The position numbers and the translations under genes are program-made. A model generated the notes under the pieces. It was given only the letters and a program-made list of their open reading frames with translations, did not search any database and was not told the origin of the DNA. DNA of 64,000 nt from Notamacropus eugenii (Eukaryota; Chordata; Mammalia; Diprotodontia; Macropodidae): NCBI RefSeq assembly GCF_028372415.1, contig NC_092872.1, positions 548,140,205 through 548,204,204 on the forward strand. Direction: 5' to 3'. Of the stretch, positions 22,842 through 32,904 are shown in pieces (within the stretch, counting starts at the first letter, position 1; each line of letters begins with the position of its first letter).

Positions 22842-23520
22842 TGTTGTGGTGGAACCATCTCAAAGAATTCAGAAGCAGATCATCTCTAATCCAAGTACAG
22901 ACATTTATTAAGATTGATGCCTCCAGCAACTTCAGAGAAAGCAAGATGGATTTTTATAGGTAAACATGCAATTACACAACAGAAATTTGCATAGAATATA
23001 GGAATATGATTAATATTAAAAAGACATGAGAAGTTTGTTAAGGGATTAGGCAATGGAGGAGGGGTCTCAACCACAGTGGAACTGCATATATGATTACCCA
23101 CAACGCATACAGGGAAACCTATTTAGGGAGGTACGTATATATGATAATAATATTATAATAAGCCTCTCTATGTCATAAGTTCACTCTAGATCAGTTCTTT
23201 ACTATTACTGCACAGGTGCCTACTTAGGGTAAGTCCCTTCTATTGTTTGGGGTCCACATTCTGCTTGGGCATTCTGGTGGTGCCGCTTTCTGATTGACTG
23301 AGTATTGTAGTCCTGTCTAGGACTAGATGGATGTGGCTGTGGTTGAGTGCATGGACACACCTGCTGTTCTAGTGAGCAGTGAGGCATATAAGAAGAGGTT
23401 AGGACATGGGGGGAGGGGGTGAGTGCTAGGTAAGTACCGTGGGTCCTGTAATGAAGATAGACTATTGTGGCTGGAGACACCTCTATTAGGACTCCATCAC
23501 ATCTACCACAGTCCTTCAAG
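22842..23520 (-). mobile_element. Candidate solo LTR of an endogenous retrovirus
   Basis: Read on the minus strand, the segment ends ...CCACAACA. It has a TATA-like TATAAAAA (22951-22958) followed about 45 bp later by AATAAA (22904-22909) and a 60-bp U5-like end, the layout of a short retroviral LTR. The U3 boundary is not fixed and I found no convincing target-site duplication. No gag, pol or env sequence is attached. An old non-coding solo LTR fits best; a promoter-like unique sequence is the alternative. Confidence 0.45.
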
Positions 23521-23521
23521 C

Positions 23522-23650
23522 AATCTTTATGAATTGTGTTCCCTCCATTAGAATTTTAGTGCCTTGAGGGCAGGTTTTTTTCTCAGTTAACTATATTTGT
23601 ATCCTCAGCTCCTAGGACAGTGACTGGCACATCCCAAGGGCTTAATAAAT
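23522..23650 (+). repeat. L2 LINE 3' end
   Basis: 'ccttgagggcaggttttt...gtatcctcagctcctaggacagtgactggcac...gggcttaataaat' is the terminal L2 block. The hexanucleotide tract begins at its tail. Confidence 0.8.
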
Positions 23651-23780
23651 CTCTCTCTCTCTCCCTCTCCCTCTCCCTCTCCCTCTCCCTCTCCCTCTCC
23701 CTCTCCCTCTCCCTCTCCCTCTCCCTCTCCCTCTCCCTCTCCCTCTCCCTCTCCCTCTCCCTCTCCCTCTCCCTCTCCCT

Positions 23781-23846
<66 letters not shown>

Positions 23847-23865
23847 CCTCCCTCCCTCCCCTTTC
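23651..23865. repeat. (CTCTCC)n hexanucleotide tract with (CT)n and (CCCT)n
   Basis: About 22 uninterrupted CTCTCC units (23657-23792), then (CT)n to about 23843, then (CCCT)n. The minus strand is pure purine with a GGG run every six bases. ORFs reading (SL)n, (RE)n or (RG)n are artefacts of the repeat. Confidence 0.97.
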
Positions 23866-23924
23866 CTCCTTTCTGTCTCTCTCTGTGTCTCTGCTCTGTC
23901 TCTAAATAAGGGGTACAGAGAGTG

Positions 23925-24060
23925 ACAATGTAGCATAGTAGAAAGATTGTTGGATCTAGAACCAAGAATAGTTACAACCTGAGTGACCTTAGGCAAATCA
24001 ACTAGTTAATCTTTCTGGACCTCAACTTCTTCATCTGTAAAAAAAAAAAAAAAAATTAAA
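23925..24060 (+). repeat. THER/MIR-like CORE-SINE with A tail
   Basis: Head 'gtagcatagtagaaagattgttgg', CORE 'gagtgaccttaggcaaatcaac', end 'ttcttcatctgtaaaaaaaa' running into an A-rich tail. Confidence 0.7.
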
Positions 24061-24404
24061 AAAGATGATGATGCAATAGGGAATTGGCTAACAAGGGCCC
24101 AGTCCTTAGGGAATACTTAGATTTGTTCTTCGTAGTCCATTATAGAGAACTCTTGAACTCATGAACTCTTGGAAACTTGGTTAGCCGACTTCCAGGCACA
24201 AGTGACTGATGGGTTGGTGATGTGCCAGAATGACTTATGATGGAGCTTGAAACGAGTGTGTATAAAAAAAGAATCACTGGCTCCTCTTTCAGTCCTTTTT
24301 ACAAATGGGATATGCTCTAAGGACTGGGTCTTTATGGGCTAGTCTCTGTTATAATAATACTAGCAATCCTTACTTTACAGAGGTGCAGAATAAAGCCCTT
24401 CATA
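24061..24404. other. Unassigned spacer with a 12-bp inverted repeat
   Basis: CCCAGTCCTTAG at 24098-24109 and its perfect reverse complement at 24317-24328 bracket about 207 bp. This could be the eroded ends of a small DNA transposon, but no family is recognised. Confidence 0.35.
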
Positions 24405-25078
24405 AGTTTTTTTTTTAAAAATTTGCTTTATTTACTTAATATATAATTTATTTATTTTCAGTTTTCAACAATTTTTACATTCATTTTTAAAGCTTTGAGT
24501 TCCTTTTTCTCTCCTTTCCTCCTTCCTCACCCACCATCATTGAGAAAGTAAGCAATTAGCTATAGGCCATACATGTGTAGCCATGCAAAACACTTCTATA
24601 ACAGTTATGTTGCAAAAGACTAACCACATTTCCTTCTGTCCTGTCCTACCCTCCATTTATTCCATTCTTTTCCTTGAGCTGTCCCTCCACAATAGTGCTT
24701 GGTTCTGATAATCCCTTTCCCTACTTTTCTGTCCCTTCTTTTATCTTCCATTTCCTAAACCCTTCTTCCCCCCTACCTTCCTGCAGGGTAAAATAGATTT
24801 CCATACCCAATTCAGTATGTGTCATTCCCTCCTTAATTCAAATCCCATGAGAGTGAGGCTCACTTATTTCCTTTTTTCCCCCTTCCCTTCCTCTGTAAAA
24901 GCTCTTTCTTGACTCTTTTACGTGAGATGATTTGCTACATTCTACCTCTCCCTTTCTCTTACTCTGACTAAGTACATTCCACTCAACAGTAAATTTTTAT
25001 TTTTTAAGTATTATCCCTTCGTATTCTGCTCACCCTGTGCCCTCTGTCTGTGTATATATATACACATATACATACACA

Positions 25079-25180
25079 CATATAATATACACATACATAC
25101 ATACCCCCACACACCTACAGATAGATATATATTCAACTCTGTAGGTGTGTGGAGGTATGTATGTATATGTATATTATATG
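25079..25180. repeat. 42-bp-arm hairpin at the HAL1 inversion breakpoint
   Basis: Arms 25079-25120 and 25139-25180 pair with two mismatches, including a perfect 14-bp core CCACACACCTACAG/CTGTAGGTGTGTGG, around an 18-base loop. It lies exactly where the HAL1 sequence flips orientation. Confidence 0.85.
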
Positions 25181-25404
25181 GTTATTCAATGAAATAGAGG
25201 ACTTCCAAGCATTCTTGTTGAAAAGACCAGAGCTAAATAAGAAATTTGACTTTCAAATACAAGAATCAAGAGAAACATGAAAATATAAACAAGAAAGAAA
25301 AGCCATAAGGAACTCATTAAAGTTGAACTGTTTATATTCCTACATGGAAAGATGATATTCATAACTCTTGAGACCTTTTTCAGTATTAGGGTAGTTAGAG
25401 GGAG

Positions 25405-25420
<16 letters not shown>
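25181..25420 (+). mobile_element. Inverted internal segment of the outer HAL1
   Basis: The reverse complement of this block matches 26825-27050 of the inner HAL1 almost throughout, whereas sequence on both sides matches in the other orientation. About 300 bp that should follow is missing. An internal inversion with both flanks unflipped is not the pattern made by twin priming, which flips only the 5' part. Confidence 0.8.
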
Positions 25421-25444
<24 letters not shown>

Positions 25445-25455
25445 ATATATATACG
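25402..25455. repeat. (TA)n microsatellite
   Basis: Near-pure TA dinucleotides at the right edge of the inverted HAL1 block. Confidence 0.9.
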
Positions 25456-26744
25456 TATATGTGTATGTATCTGTAGAAGACAATGTGAAATATCTTAGAA
25501 GATGATGTCTAGGCTCTTTTTTCTGGACATGGTTTTCAAGTAGACCAATAACTTTTAAATTATCTCTATTGCATCTGTTTTCCAGGTCAGCTGTTTTTCC
25601 AGTGAGATATTTCACATTTCATCCTTTTGATTTTGTTTTATAATTTCGTGATTTCTCATAAAGTCATTACCTTCCATCTATTTCATTCTAATTTTTAAAG
25701 AACTATTTTCTTCAGTGAGCTTTTGAACCTCCTTTGCCATTTCGATAATTCTGCTTTTTAAGGCATTATTCTCCTCATTGACTTTTTGAACCTCTTTTGC
25801 CATTTGGGTTAGTCTGTTTTTAAAGGTGTTATTTTCTTTTTTTTTGAAATTTACATGATAACTTTATTATATATTTAAGAGGAATAGCAAACCGTACATG
25901 ATAGATTTGCAGTTTCATACACAATCATTTTTTTCTTTATTCTTATTTTTCAACAGTCATTTCCACAAGATTTTGAGTTCCAAATTTTCTCCCCATCTCT
26001 CCCCTCCCCCATTCTGCATTCTGATTATCCCTTCCCCCAATCTGCTCTCCCTTCTATCACACCTCTCCCTTTCCTTATCTCTTTCTCTCTTTTCTTGTTG
26101 GGCAAGACAGATTTCTATACCCCATTATTTGTATTTCTTATTTCCCAGTTGCATGCAAAAACAGTTCTCAACATTCATTCCTTAAACTTTGAGTTTCAAC
26201 TTCTCTCCCTCCCCACCCATCCCCACTGAGAAGGCAAGCAATTCAATATAGACTATATATATGTATAGTTTTGCTAAAGATTTCCATAATAGTCATGTTG
26301 TGAAGGACTAGTTATATTTCCCTCCATCCTATCCTGCCCCCTATTTATTCTATTCTCGCTTTAGACTTTGTCCCTCCTCAAAAGTGTTTACTTCCAATTA
26401 CTCCCTCCTCCCATTTTCCCTCCCTTCTATCATTCTTCCCACACCTCACTTATCCCCTTCTCCCCTACTTTCCTGTAGTGTAAGATAGATTTTCATACCA
26501 AATTGGGTGTGCATGTTATTCCCTCCTTAAGCCAAATATGATGAGAGTAAGCTTTACTTTTCCCCTCTCACCTCCCCCCTTTTCCTCTCCATTGAAAAAG
26601 CTTTTTCTTGCTTCTTTTATGAGAGATAATTTGCCCCATTCTATTTCTCCCTTTCTCCTCCCAATATATTCCTCTCTCACACCTTAATTTTATTTTTTTA
26701 GATGTCATCCCTTCCTATTCAGCTCACCCTGTGCCCTCTGTCTA

Positions 26745-26825
26745 TATACATATATGTGTATGTATGTATGTATGTATGCGTGTGTATATGTATCTATGTA
26801 TGTATGTATGTATGTATGTATAATC
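26745..26825. repeat. (TGTA)n microsatellite in HAL1
   Basis: Tetranucleotide TGTA repeat inside the inner HAL1, at the position where the outer copy has its hairpin. Confidence 0.9.
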
Positions 26826-27967
26826 CCTCCAACTACCCAAATACTGAGAAAAGTTTCAAGAGTTACAAATATTATCTTTCCATGTAGGAATGTAAACAGT
26901 TCAACTTTAGTAAATCCCTTACAATTTCTCTTTCCTGTTTACCTTTTCATGCTTCTCTTGATTCTTGTGCTTGAAAGTCAAATTTTCTATTCAGCTCTGG
27001 TCTTTTCATCAAGAATGCTTGAAAGTCCTCTATTTCATTGAATAACCATTTTTTCTCCTGAAGTATTATACTCAGTTTTTCTTGGTAAGTGATTCTTGGT
27101 TTTAATCCTAGGTCCTTTGACTTGTGGAATATCACGTTCCAAGCCCTTCAGTCCCTTAATGTAGAAGCTGCTAGATCTTGTGTTATCCTGATTGTATTTG
27201 CACAATACTCAAATTGAGTCTTATTTTTTTCCCTTTTTTGGACATTTTCCCAGCCAGTTACTTGACTTTTGAGTTCTTTGTCAATACTCTGGGGACCTGT
27301 AAGTTCTCACTTCCTCCAAGGTGGCACAATCGAGGGAGAGGAGTTTACTCTTCTCTTGTCCTGTGCTCTGTTCTGGGAGCTACCAAAGCTTTTCTGCCCA
27401 GGATCTGCAAGTAGAATTCCCTTTCCAGAGCCTCCACCAGTTCCACCACACCTGCACTCTTCCTCACCCCAGGGCCACCACTCAAACCTGAAACCCAGAT
27501 CAGTGGCTCAATTTCTCCAGTGCCTTTAGATTGACGGCTCCAAAAATGGATGCCACTGTTGCTGCTGCCACCGCCACCAGGTCTGGGGCTAGGGGAGGAC
27601 CCGGCTCCCTTCTTACCCAGGTGCAAAAGCTTTCTTTCTGACCTTTGAAGCTGTCTTTGGCATTTGTGGGTTGAGGGTCTGAGAACTGCAGCTGCTGCTG
27701 GGAATTCCACCCCCGAGGTCTGCTCCCATCCTGTTCCTGCTGGTGCCATGTGGCCAAGGCTGGACTGGGCTCTGTAGGCTGCATTCCACTCTGTGTCCTG
27801 TGCAATAGACCTTTCTTGTTGCGCTTCCAGGCTACTTTGGGCTGGAAATCTCTTTCACTCTGTCATTTTGTGGCTTCTGTTGCTCTAGAATTTGTTTAGA
27901 GTCATTTTTTGCAGGTATTTTATGGGCTGTGGGGAAAGAGCTAAAGCAGGTGCATCTTTCTACTGCA

Positions 27968-27978
27968 CCACCTTGGCT
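27968..27978 (-). promoter_or_regulatory. YY1-like motif (mutated) at the inner HAL1 5' end
   Basis: Minus strand AGCCAAGGTGG, with one change (A to G) in the CAAGATGG core relative to the outer HAL1 and L1-a. Confidence 0.4.
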
Positions 27979-29070
27979 CCACCCCTTAGAGGTGTTGTTT
28001 TCTTCATCATTTTTTTAGGGTCTCCTTTAGCAAGCTATTGACTCATTTTTCATGATTTTCTTTCATTGCTCTCATTTCTCTTCCCACTTTTTCCTCCATC
28101 TATCTTTCTTGATTTTCAAAGTCCTTTTAGAGCTCTCCCCTGGCCTGAGACCATTTCATATTTTTTTGGAGGCTTTGGATGTAGGAGTTTTGACCTTGCT
28201 ATCTTCTTCTGGTTATACACTTTATTCTACCCCTGGTTATATGTTTTGATCTTCCTTCTCTGAAAGGATGGAAGAAAATACCTTTTCATCAAAAAATTAA
28301 CCTTCTATAGCCTTATTTTTCCCCTTTTTGGGTATTTTTTCAGCCAATTACTTGACTTTTGAGCCCTTTGTCAAGTAGAGGTTATACTACCTTAGGCTTC
28401 AGAGGTTTTGTGTAGCTGTTCTCCAAGATATCTCTAGGGACCTATAAATTCTCAGTTCCTCCAAGGTGGCATAATCAAGAGAGAGGTGTTTACTCCTTTC
28501 CTGGCCTGAGCTCTGCTGTGAGCAATCACAAGCACTCTTTTTGGCCCTGGAACTGTATGTAGGATTCCCTCTCCACAGCTGCCACCAGCTCCACCATGCC
28601 AGTGCTCCTCCTCACCCCAAGACCATCACTTAGAACTGAGACCCAGATCAACCACTGGATTCTCCCACCATCTGTAGGCTGAGAGCTTTGGAAGCAGCTG
28701 CTATGGCAGTGACTGCAGCTACCCTGGGGCTGGAGCTGGGGCCCTCTCACCCAGGTGAAAAACTTTCTCATTGAACTTTGAAGCTGTCTTTGGCATTCGT
28801 GGGTTGAGAAATCTGGAAACCTGCAGGAACTGCCCATGATTCCATGTCCTGAAGCCTGTTCTAGTCCCATCTGTGCCAACATGGTCCATGCTGGGCTGCA
28901 CTCCACTCATAGCCTGGTGCGATAGACCCTTCCTGTTGGCCTACCAAGTTGTCTTGGACTGAAAATCTGTTTCATTTTGTCACTTTGTGGCTTCTGCTGC
29001 TCTAGAATTTGTTTAGTCATTTTTAAGGGCTTTGGGGGGAGAGCTCCTGCAGGTCCATGTTGCTGCTACA

Positions 29071-29081
29071 CCATCTTGGCT
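29071..29081 (-). promoter_or_regulatory. YY1-like motif at the outer HAL1 5' end
   Basis: Minus strand AGCCAAGATGG followed by TGTAGCAGC. It occupies the same position relative to the element start as in L1-a, L1-b and human L1. Confidence 0.5.
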
Positions 29082-29094
29082 CTGCCCCTCACCT

Positions 29095-29460
29095 TTCACA
29101 AATCCTAAAGTGCTATAGAACTGGGAAGTTTTGTTTTTATAAAATGAAGATGATCATAATTGGATTGTTGGGGTGAGAAAACTCTTTGGTCAACATTATG
29201 GAAATGTGAGCTATTCATTGTTGTAACATTATAACTGTTCTCACAGAATTGTTATAAAAAAAGCACTTTAAAACACCTTTAAACACAATTAAAATATGAA
29301 CTATTTATTATTGTAACACTTTTGACAGAGGCAGTAGGACATAATGGATATCAACACTTATCAATAAATGGATATCAGAGTCAGAAAGAGTGGGGAATCA
29401 AGTCTCATCTCTGATGTACTTGCTATGTGACAGAACCTAGGCTTGTGAAAGGGTAATTCC
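29095..29460 (+). repeat. SINE (THER/MIR-like) tails and fragment
   Basis: Two copies of the MIR/THER 3' segment ('gctatagaactggg...', 'aaagcactttaaaacacc...gaactatttattattgtaac') to about 29325, then a partial SINE ('gacataatggata...gtgacagaacc') to about 29440. Boundaries are loose. Confidence 0.5.
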
Positions 29461-29689
29461 TCATTGGCCTGAAGAACAGGCAACCTCTGGTCTACTGGAG
29501 TAGAAAGGGAAGGGATTCCTGCAATGGTGGTGGTGAGGGGCATTGATGGAGGAGCAGACTGCCAACAAGTTTGTTGAACCAAAGAAATCACAGCTCCTGT
29601 TCCATCCCCATTTTATAGACAATAAGTATAGGAGGAATAATAGATAATTTAGGGCTGGTGTAGTCGTGGAAGATTTCACCACAGAGGTA

Positions 29690-30000
29690 GTGAGATTTGA
29701 TTTGGGTCTTGAAAGTTGACCTAGACTGGAAAACAACTGTGGAAGGTCTTGAATACCAGAGTTTGTATTTTAACCTGTTGGCAATGGGGATGATCAGGGG
29801 ACTGACTTGAAGATCAGGTCAGTGACATGAAAGCTGTGCTTTAAGAAAATGAATAGAGCCAGAGTGTACTGGATAGCTTGGAAAAGATGGAAGGCAGAGA
29901 AACCAATTCATAAATAGCTATAATACTTTAGATAAAAGATGATGAAGACCTGAGTTAGGATGGTTCAGAAGTGTGAAGAAAGAACTTGTAATAATGATCA
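29690..30000 (-). repeat. L2 LINE internal part, antisense
   Basis: 'ggaaggtcttgaataccagagtttgtattttaacc...gatcaggtcagtgacatgaaagctgtgctttaag...gctataatactttagataaaagatgatgaagacctgagttagg' follows the antisense L2 block usually read as '...ggagccattgaagg...agtgacatgatcag...ctattgcaatagtccagg...'. Confidence 0.6.
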
Positions 30001-30014
30001 TTGATGCTCAACTC

Positions 30015-30190
30015 ATACTGAGTTTGATATTATAAGTATCATTCCCATTTTACAAATGAGGAAACTGAGGTTCAGAGAAGTTAAGTGACTCACCCAAGCT
30101 CATTCAACTCATATGGTAGAGCTGGAACTTGAACTATGATTGATCCTCAGATTCCTAGTTCAGTGCCTTTTCTAATATTCTTCACTGCCT
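30015..30190 (-). repeat. MIR, antisense
   Basis: 'cccattttacaaatgaggaaactgaggttcagagaagttaagtgactcacccaagctca', the antisense MIR CORE, near full length. Confidence 0.85.
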
Positions 30191-30364
30191 CTTTCTCTTT
30201 TAAGGCCACTGAGAAGGAAATGTTGACAGGCTTTGATAAAGGTTAGATATGTTGAGCTGAGGGAGAAAGGGTGGTCGATGATTCAGAGAAGCATGTGTGA
30301 CTATAATGATGTTAGTACTATTGACAGAAATTAGTAAGTTAGTGGGGGAAGGAAAGGGAAAGGG

Positions 30365-30750
30365 AACAAGCATTTAAGTGTCTATTTTGTGTCAGATGGG
30401 CAGCTGGGTGACACAGTGGATAGAATGCCAGGCCTGTAGTCAGGAAGACTTATCTTCATGAGTTCAAATCTGGCCTCAGATACTTCCTAGTTGTGTGACC
30501 CTGGACAAGTCACTTCACCTTGTTTGCCTCAATTTCCTCATCTTTAAAATGAGCTGGAGAAGGAAATGGCAAACCACTCCAGTAACTCTGCCAAGAGGAC
30601 CCCAAATAGGGTCCTGAAGAGTGACACAACTGAAAAACAATTGAACAAAATATGTAGCAGGTGCCTGACAAATACTTTACAAATATCGTTTCATTTGATT
30701 CTTACAATCACCCCATTTTTCCCAACTAAGAAAGCTGAGAAAGACAGAAT
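30365..30750 (-). repeat. MIR/L2-type fragment, antisense, split by a SINE
   Basis: 'aagcatttaagtgtctattttgtgtcag' stops at the SINE and continues after it as 'gtgcctgacaaatactttacaaatatcgtttcatttgattcttacaatcacc', a continuous antisense MIR 3' part. Confidence 0.65.
30398..30660 (+). mobile_element. Marsupial SINE (Mar1-like, BovB-type tail), full length
   Basis: Clearest copy in the window. Head 'gggcagctgggtgacacagtgg', B-box 'gagttcaaatc', CORE 'tgtgtgaccctggacaagtcac', tail 'aggaaatggcaaaccactccag...ggaccccaaatagggtcctgaagag' and end 'gacacaactgaaaaac'. The last 80 bp parallel the 3' end of BovB LINEs (known from ruminant Bov-tA as 'ggagtcggacacgactgag'). Confidence 0.92.
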
Positions 30751-30874
30751 TTAATTCAGGAGGAAATACTGGTTAGTTTGGGGAAAAGATCATGATTTGT
30801 AACTTAATATTTTTCTGCTTGTGCTATGAATGGGTCATCCAGGTAGAAAAGTCCTGTTGGTCATTGTACATACA

Positions 30875-31100
30875 GGTCATGGTGGGGTTAGAAGTTCAAA
30901 GGGACCTTAGAGATCATCCAGCCCAATTCCATTTACAGATGAAAAATCTGAATTTAGAAAGCTAGGGTCCATCTGTTTGCATTTTCAGGCCTTACTATGT
31001 GCTAGGACTATGCTAAATAGTGGCAATACAAATTCAGGCAGAAAGAAAGACAATCAACCCTTGAACTCAAGGAACTTATAACTTAATGGATGAAAATGAC
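30875..31100 (-). repeat. MIR and L2 fragments, antisense
   Basis: 30875-30965 is a MIR/THER end ('gggaccttagagatcatccagcccaattcc...'). 30985-31100 is an L2 end ('ccttactatgtgctaggactatgc...cttgaactcaaggaacttataac'). Confidence 0.65.
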
Positions 31101-31394
31101 ACATTACAGTATGCTAAAAATGCATAGGGCAGGGTGAAGGGAAGGATAGAGGAAGGAGATGAAGCTACTTGGCAAGGAGGCATGGTAGAGAAAGTCCTGT
31201 GAAGAGTTGGAATGGCAACTTGAAGAGGAATAAAGGCATCTTAAGCCTGGGCCTCCTTTCCTAAACTGGAGGTTCTGGGAGGAACTGGCTAAGGAGAGGT
31301 AAGGCCTTAGGACTCAGGATACTTGCCCAAGGTCACTCATGTAGGAAGTTGCAGAGGTAGGCTCTGAATCCAAGTTCTTTGACTTTGAAATGAA

Positions 31395-31800
31395 TTTTCT
31401 TCCTGTGTAAGAAAATTTAGTTCTAAGAATCATCTATAAAAAAGTGATAGTTGAAGCCGATAGTGAATGTGAGAGTAAAGTGAGAGAGATTGTCAAGGGA
31501 TGGAGCAAAGGAGGGAAAAGAGAAGTCCAAGGAAGGAAGGACTTTTTAACTGGCTTTTGTGTGATTGAACCCTTGGGAAGCTTGGTGACAACTATGGAAT
31601 CTGAGAATAATGTTTCTAAAGGTTTAAAATAAAATACATAGGATTTCAAAGGAAATCAATTATATTGAAATAAAGATGTATTTTTCCCATCCAGGTTCAC
31701 AGATCCCCTGAAATCTGTTCAAGGACCCTCAGGAAAGAACTTCTGCTTTAAGAGGGCAGAAAGAGGATGAAAAACCCACATATAGGAGTTAGAAAAGCAA
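31395..31800. other. No gene or recognisable repeat
   Basis: About 400 bp with nothing assigned. Short MIR remnants lie just upstream (31310-31390). Confidence 0.4.
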
Positions 31801-32035
31801 TCATTAATAAGCTTTATTTCAAACATGTTGAGTTAAAAATATAAACAGGAATCCAGACACAGTTATCCTTTAGATTTTTAGAATTGTGAACCTGGAGGCT
31901 AATATAATAGTCCAAAAAAATCTCTGAGTTTTGGGGCCACACAATTCTGGTATAGGCTATCTCTGTTCCATGCATGCTGTCCCTCCCTCTTCTCCCAGAT
32001 CCCTTAAATCTGGAAATGAGGATCCCCATGTATTA
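31800..32035 (-). other. Possible 3' UTR or retrocopy tail, unassigned
   Basis: On the minus strand the segment ends with an AATAAA signal ('gaaataaagc', about 31808-31817) and is not obviously repetitive. I recognise no parent transcript and there is no convincing coding frame. Confidence 0.2.
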
Positions 32036-32039
32036 GACT

Positions 32040-32900
32040 GAGTTGATAGACAAGAGCCTCACATAACCTGGGTGCTAGATCCGGAGGGAGCCTCTAGAAT
32101 GATATTTGACCCCCTTTTTTTCCCTAACCATGGTCTCAAGATTATCTCCCTCAAACCTGGACTTCCCTGATGAGAAATGTCATTGTATTAATTTGATTCC
32201 TCCAGAGTCCCTATGGTATTCTTGCCAATGGTTTCACTGTGACCCTGATTTATCCCTGCTCCCTCTTCCTTTTCCCAACCCTCATGTCCTTGGGTATCTC
32301 AAGTTAAGTGATAAGGTTTCCCTTGTATGAGTTAATATATGCCAAGTAAAAATATGTTGCTTTTTAGCATTGTTGGCTGGTTCATTTCTTCTATAGAAAT
32401 CTCTAAGTTCCCCACAGCAACTGAAACAAATGAGGATAGCTGGGAGAGAGGGTAGGCTATGTAGAGGTGGGGACCAACTGCTTAGAGGTGATAGTGAGAG
32501 TCATGAAACTGGAGGGACCAAGAAGAGAGATAGGAGAGAGACAGGACTGTGCAGGCAGACTCAAGGGAATGCAGAAGGTCATGGCTGCCTGAATTTCTTA
32601 TTGACCCAATCAACACTTCGAGTCAGTGGAGCAAACCTTGGAGGCCCAGAAGCACACCAAAGCAGATGGGTAGGGAAAGGCAGGGCCATTTTCACAGCTA
32701 GTGTCCTGAGCAGAATGGCATGTTAATTACAGCAACATGCTGCAATTCTCTAGTGAACAAACAGACAGTTTTCTTAGCTCTGAGGGAGAGGCAGCCAGAG
32801 CTGGACGTAACTGAGCATAGAGCACAAGCTCTCACAACCTGGAGAGCTGGCTTCCATTCCAGGCTATGACTAGCAAGTGGACTCAATAACTAATAATCAA
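32040..32900. other. Non-repetitive stretch, candidate conserved non-coding DNA
   Basis: No repeat recognised. At 32700-32770 there is a 7-bp inverted repeat GCATGTT/AACATGC (32718-32724/32734-32740), a GTTAAT box and a FOX-like GTGAACAAACA (about 32753-32763). No coding frame is supported. Confidence 0.3.
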
Positions 32901-32904
32901 ATGA

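Larger units (their letters stand above)
25839..27987 (-). mobile_element. HAL1 (half-L1) element, inner copy, with target-site duplication
   Basis: A 2.15-kb antisense L1 derivative. The 3' UTR (25839-26300) is followed directly by the ORF1 region (26300-27240) and a GC-richer 5' UTR (27250-27987), with no ORF2. Its 5' terminus 'ccaccttggct' matches the L1 start. AAAGGTGTTATTTTCTT (25822-25838) and AGAGGTGTTGTTTTCTT (27988-28004) flank it, a 15-17 bp target duplication of ORF1 sequence from the outer HAL1. Frames are broken. ORFs in the 27.27-27.8 kb region lie in the 5' UTR and are not genes. Confidence 0.85.
24405..29090 (-). mobile_element. HAL1 (half-L1) element, outer copy, split and partly inverted
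   Basis: Antisense L1-derived element without ORF2. The 3' UTR (24405-24600) passes directly into the ORF1-side region (24600-25080), then an inverted block (25181-25420), then ORF1 RRM-side and coiled-coil sequence (25480-25838). It is interrupted by a second HAL1 (25839-27987) and resumes with coiled coil (27991-28200) and 5' UTR to 29090. The 5' end carries the L1-type 'ccatcttggct'. HAL1 elements are known L1 derivatives that keep ORF1 and rely on L1 for mobilisation. No intact ORF1 remains. Confidence 0.75.

Noticed and set aside
23583..23996. Long ORFs reading (RE)n, (RG)n and (SL)n on both strands
   Set aside because: They are translations of the (CTCTCC)n/(CT)n microsatellite. All frames are open because the repeat lacks stop codons.
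27269..27805. Several overlapping ORFs of 78-134 codons on both strands
   Set aside because: They fall in the GC-richer 5' UTR of the inner HAL1, where stop codons are scarce. A related 5' UTR at 28.5-28.9 kb shows the same pattern.
30398..30480. tRNA gene in SINE heads
   Set aside because: The heads keep a B-box-like motif but do not fold as a full cloverleaf and are attached to SINE bodies.
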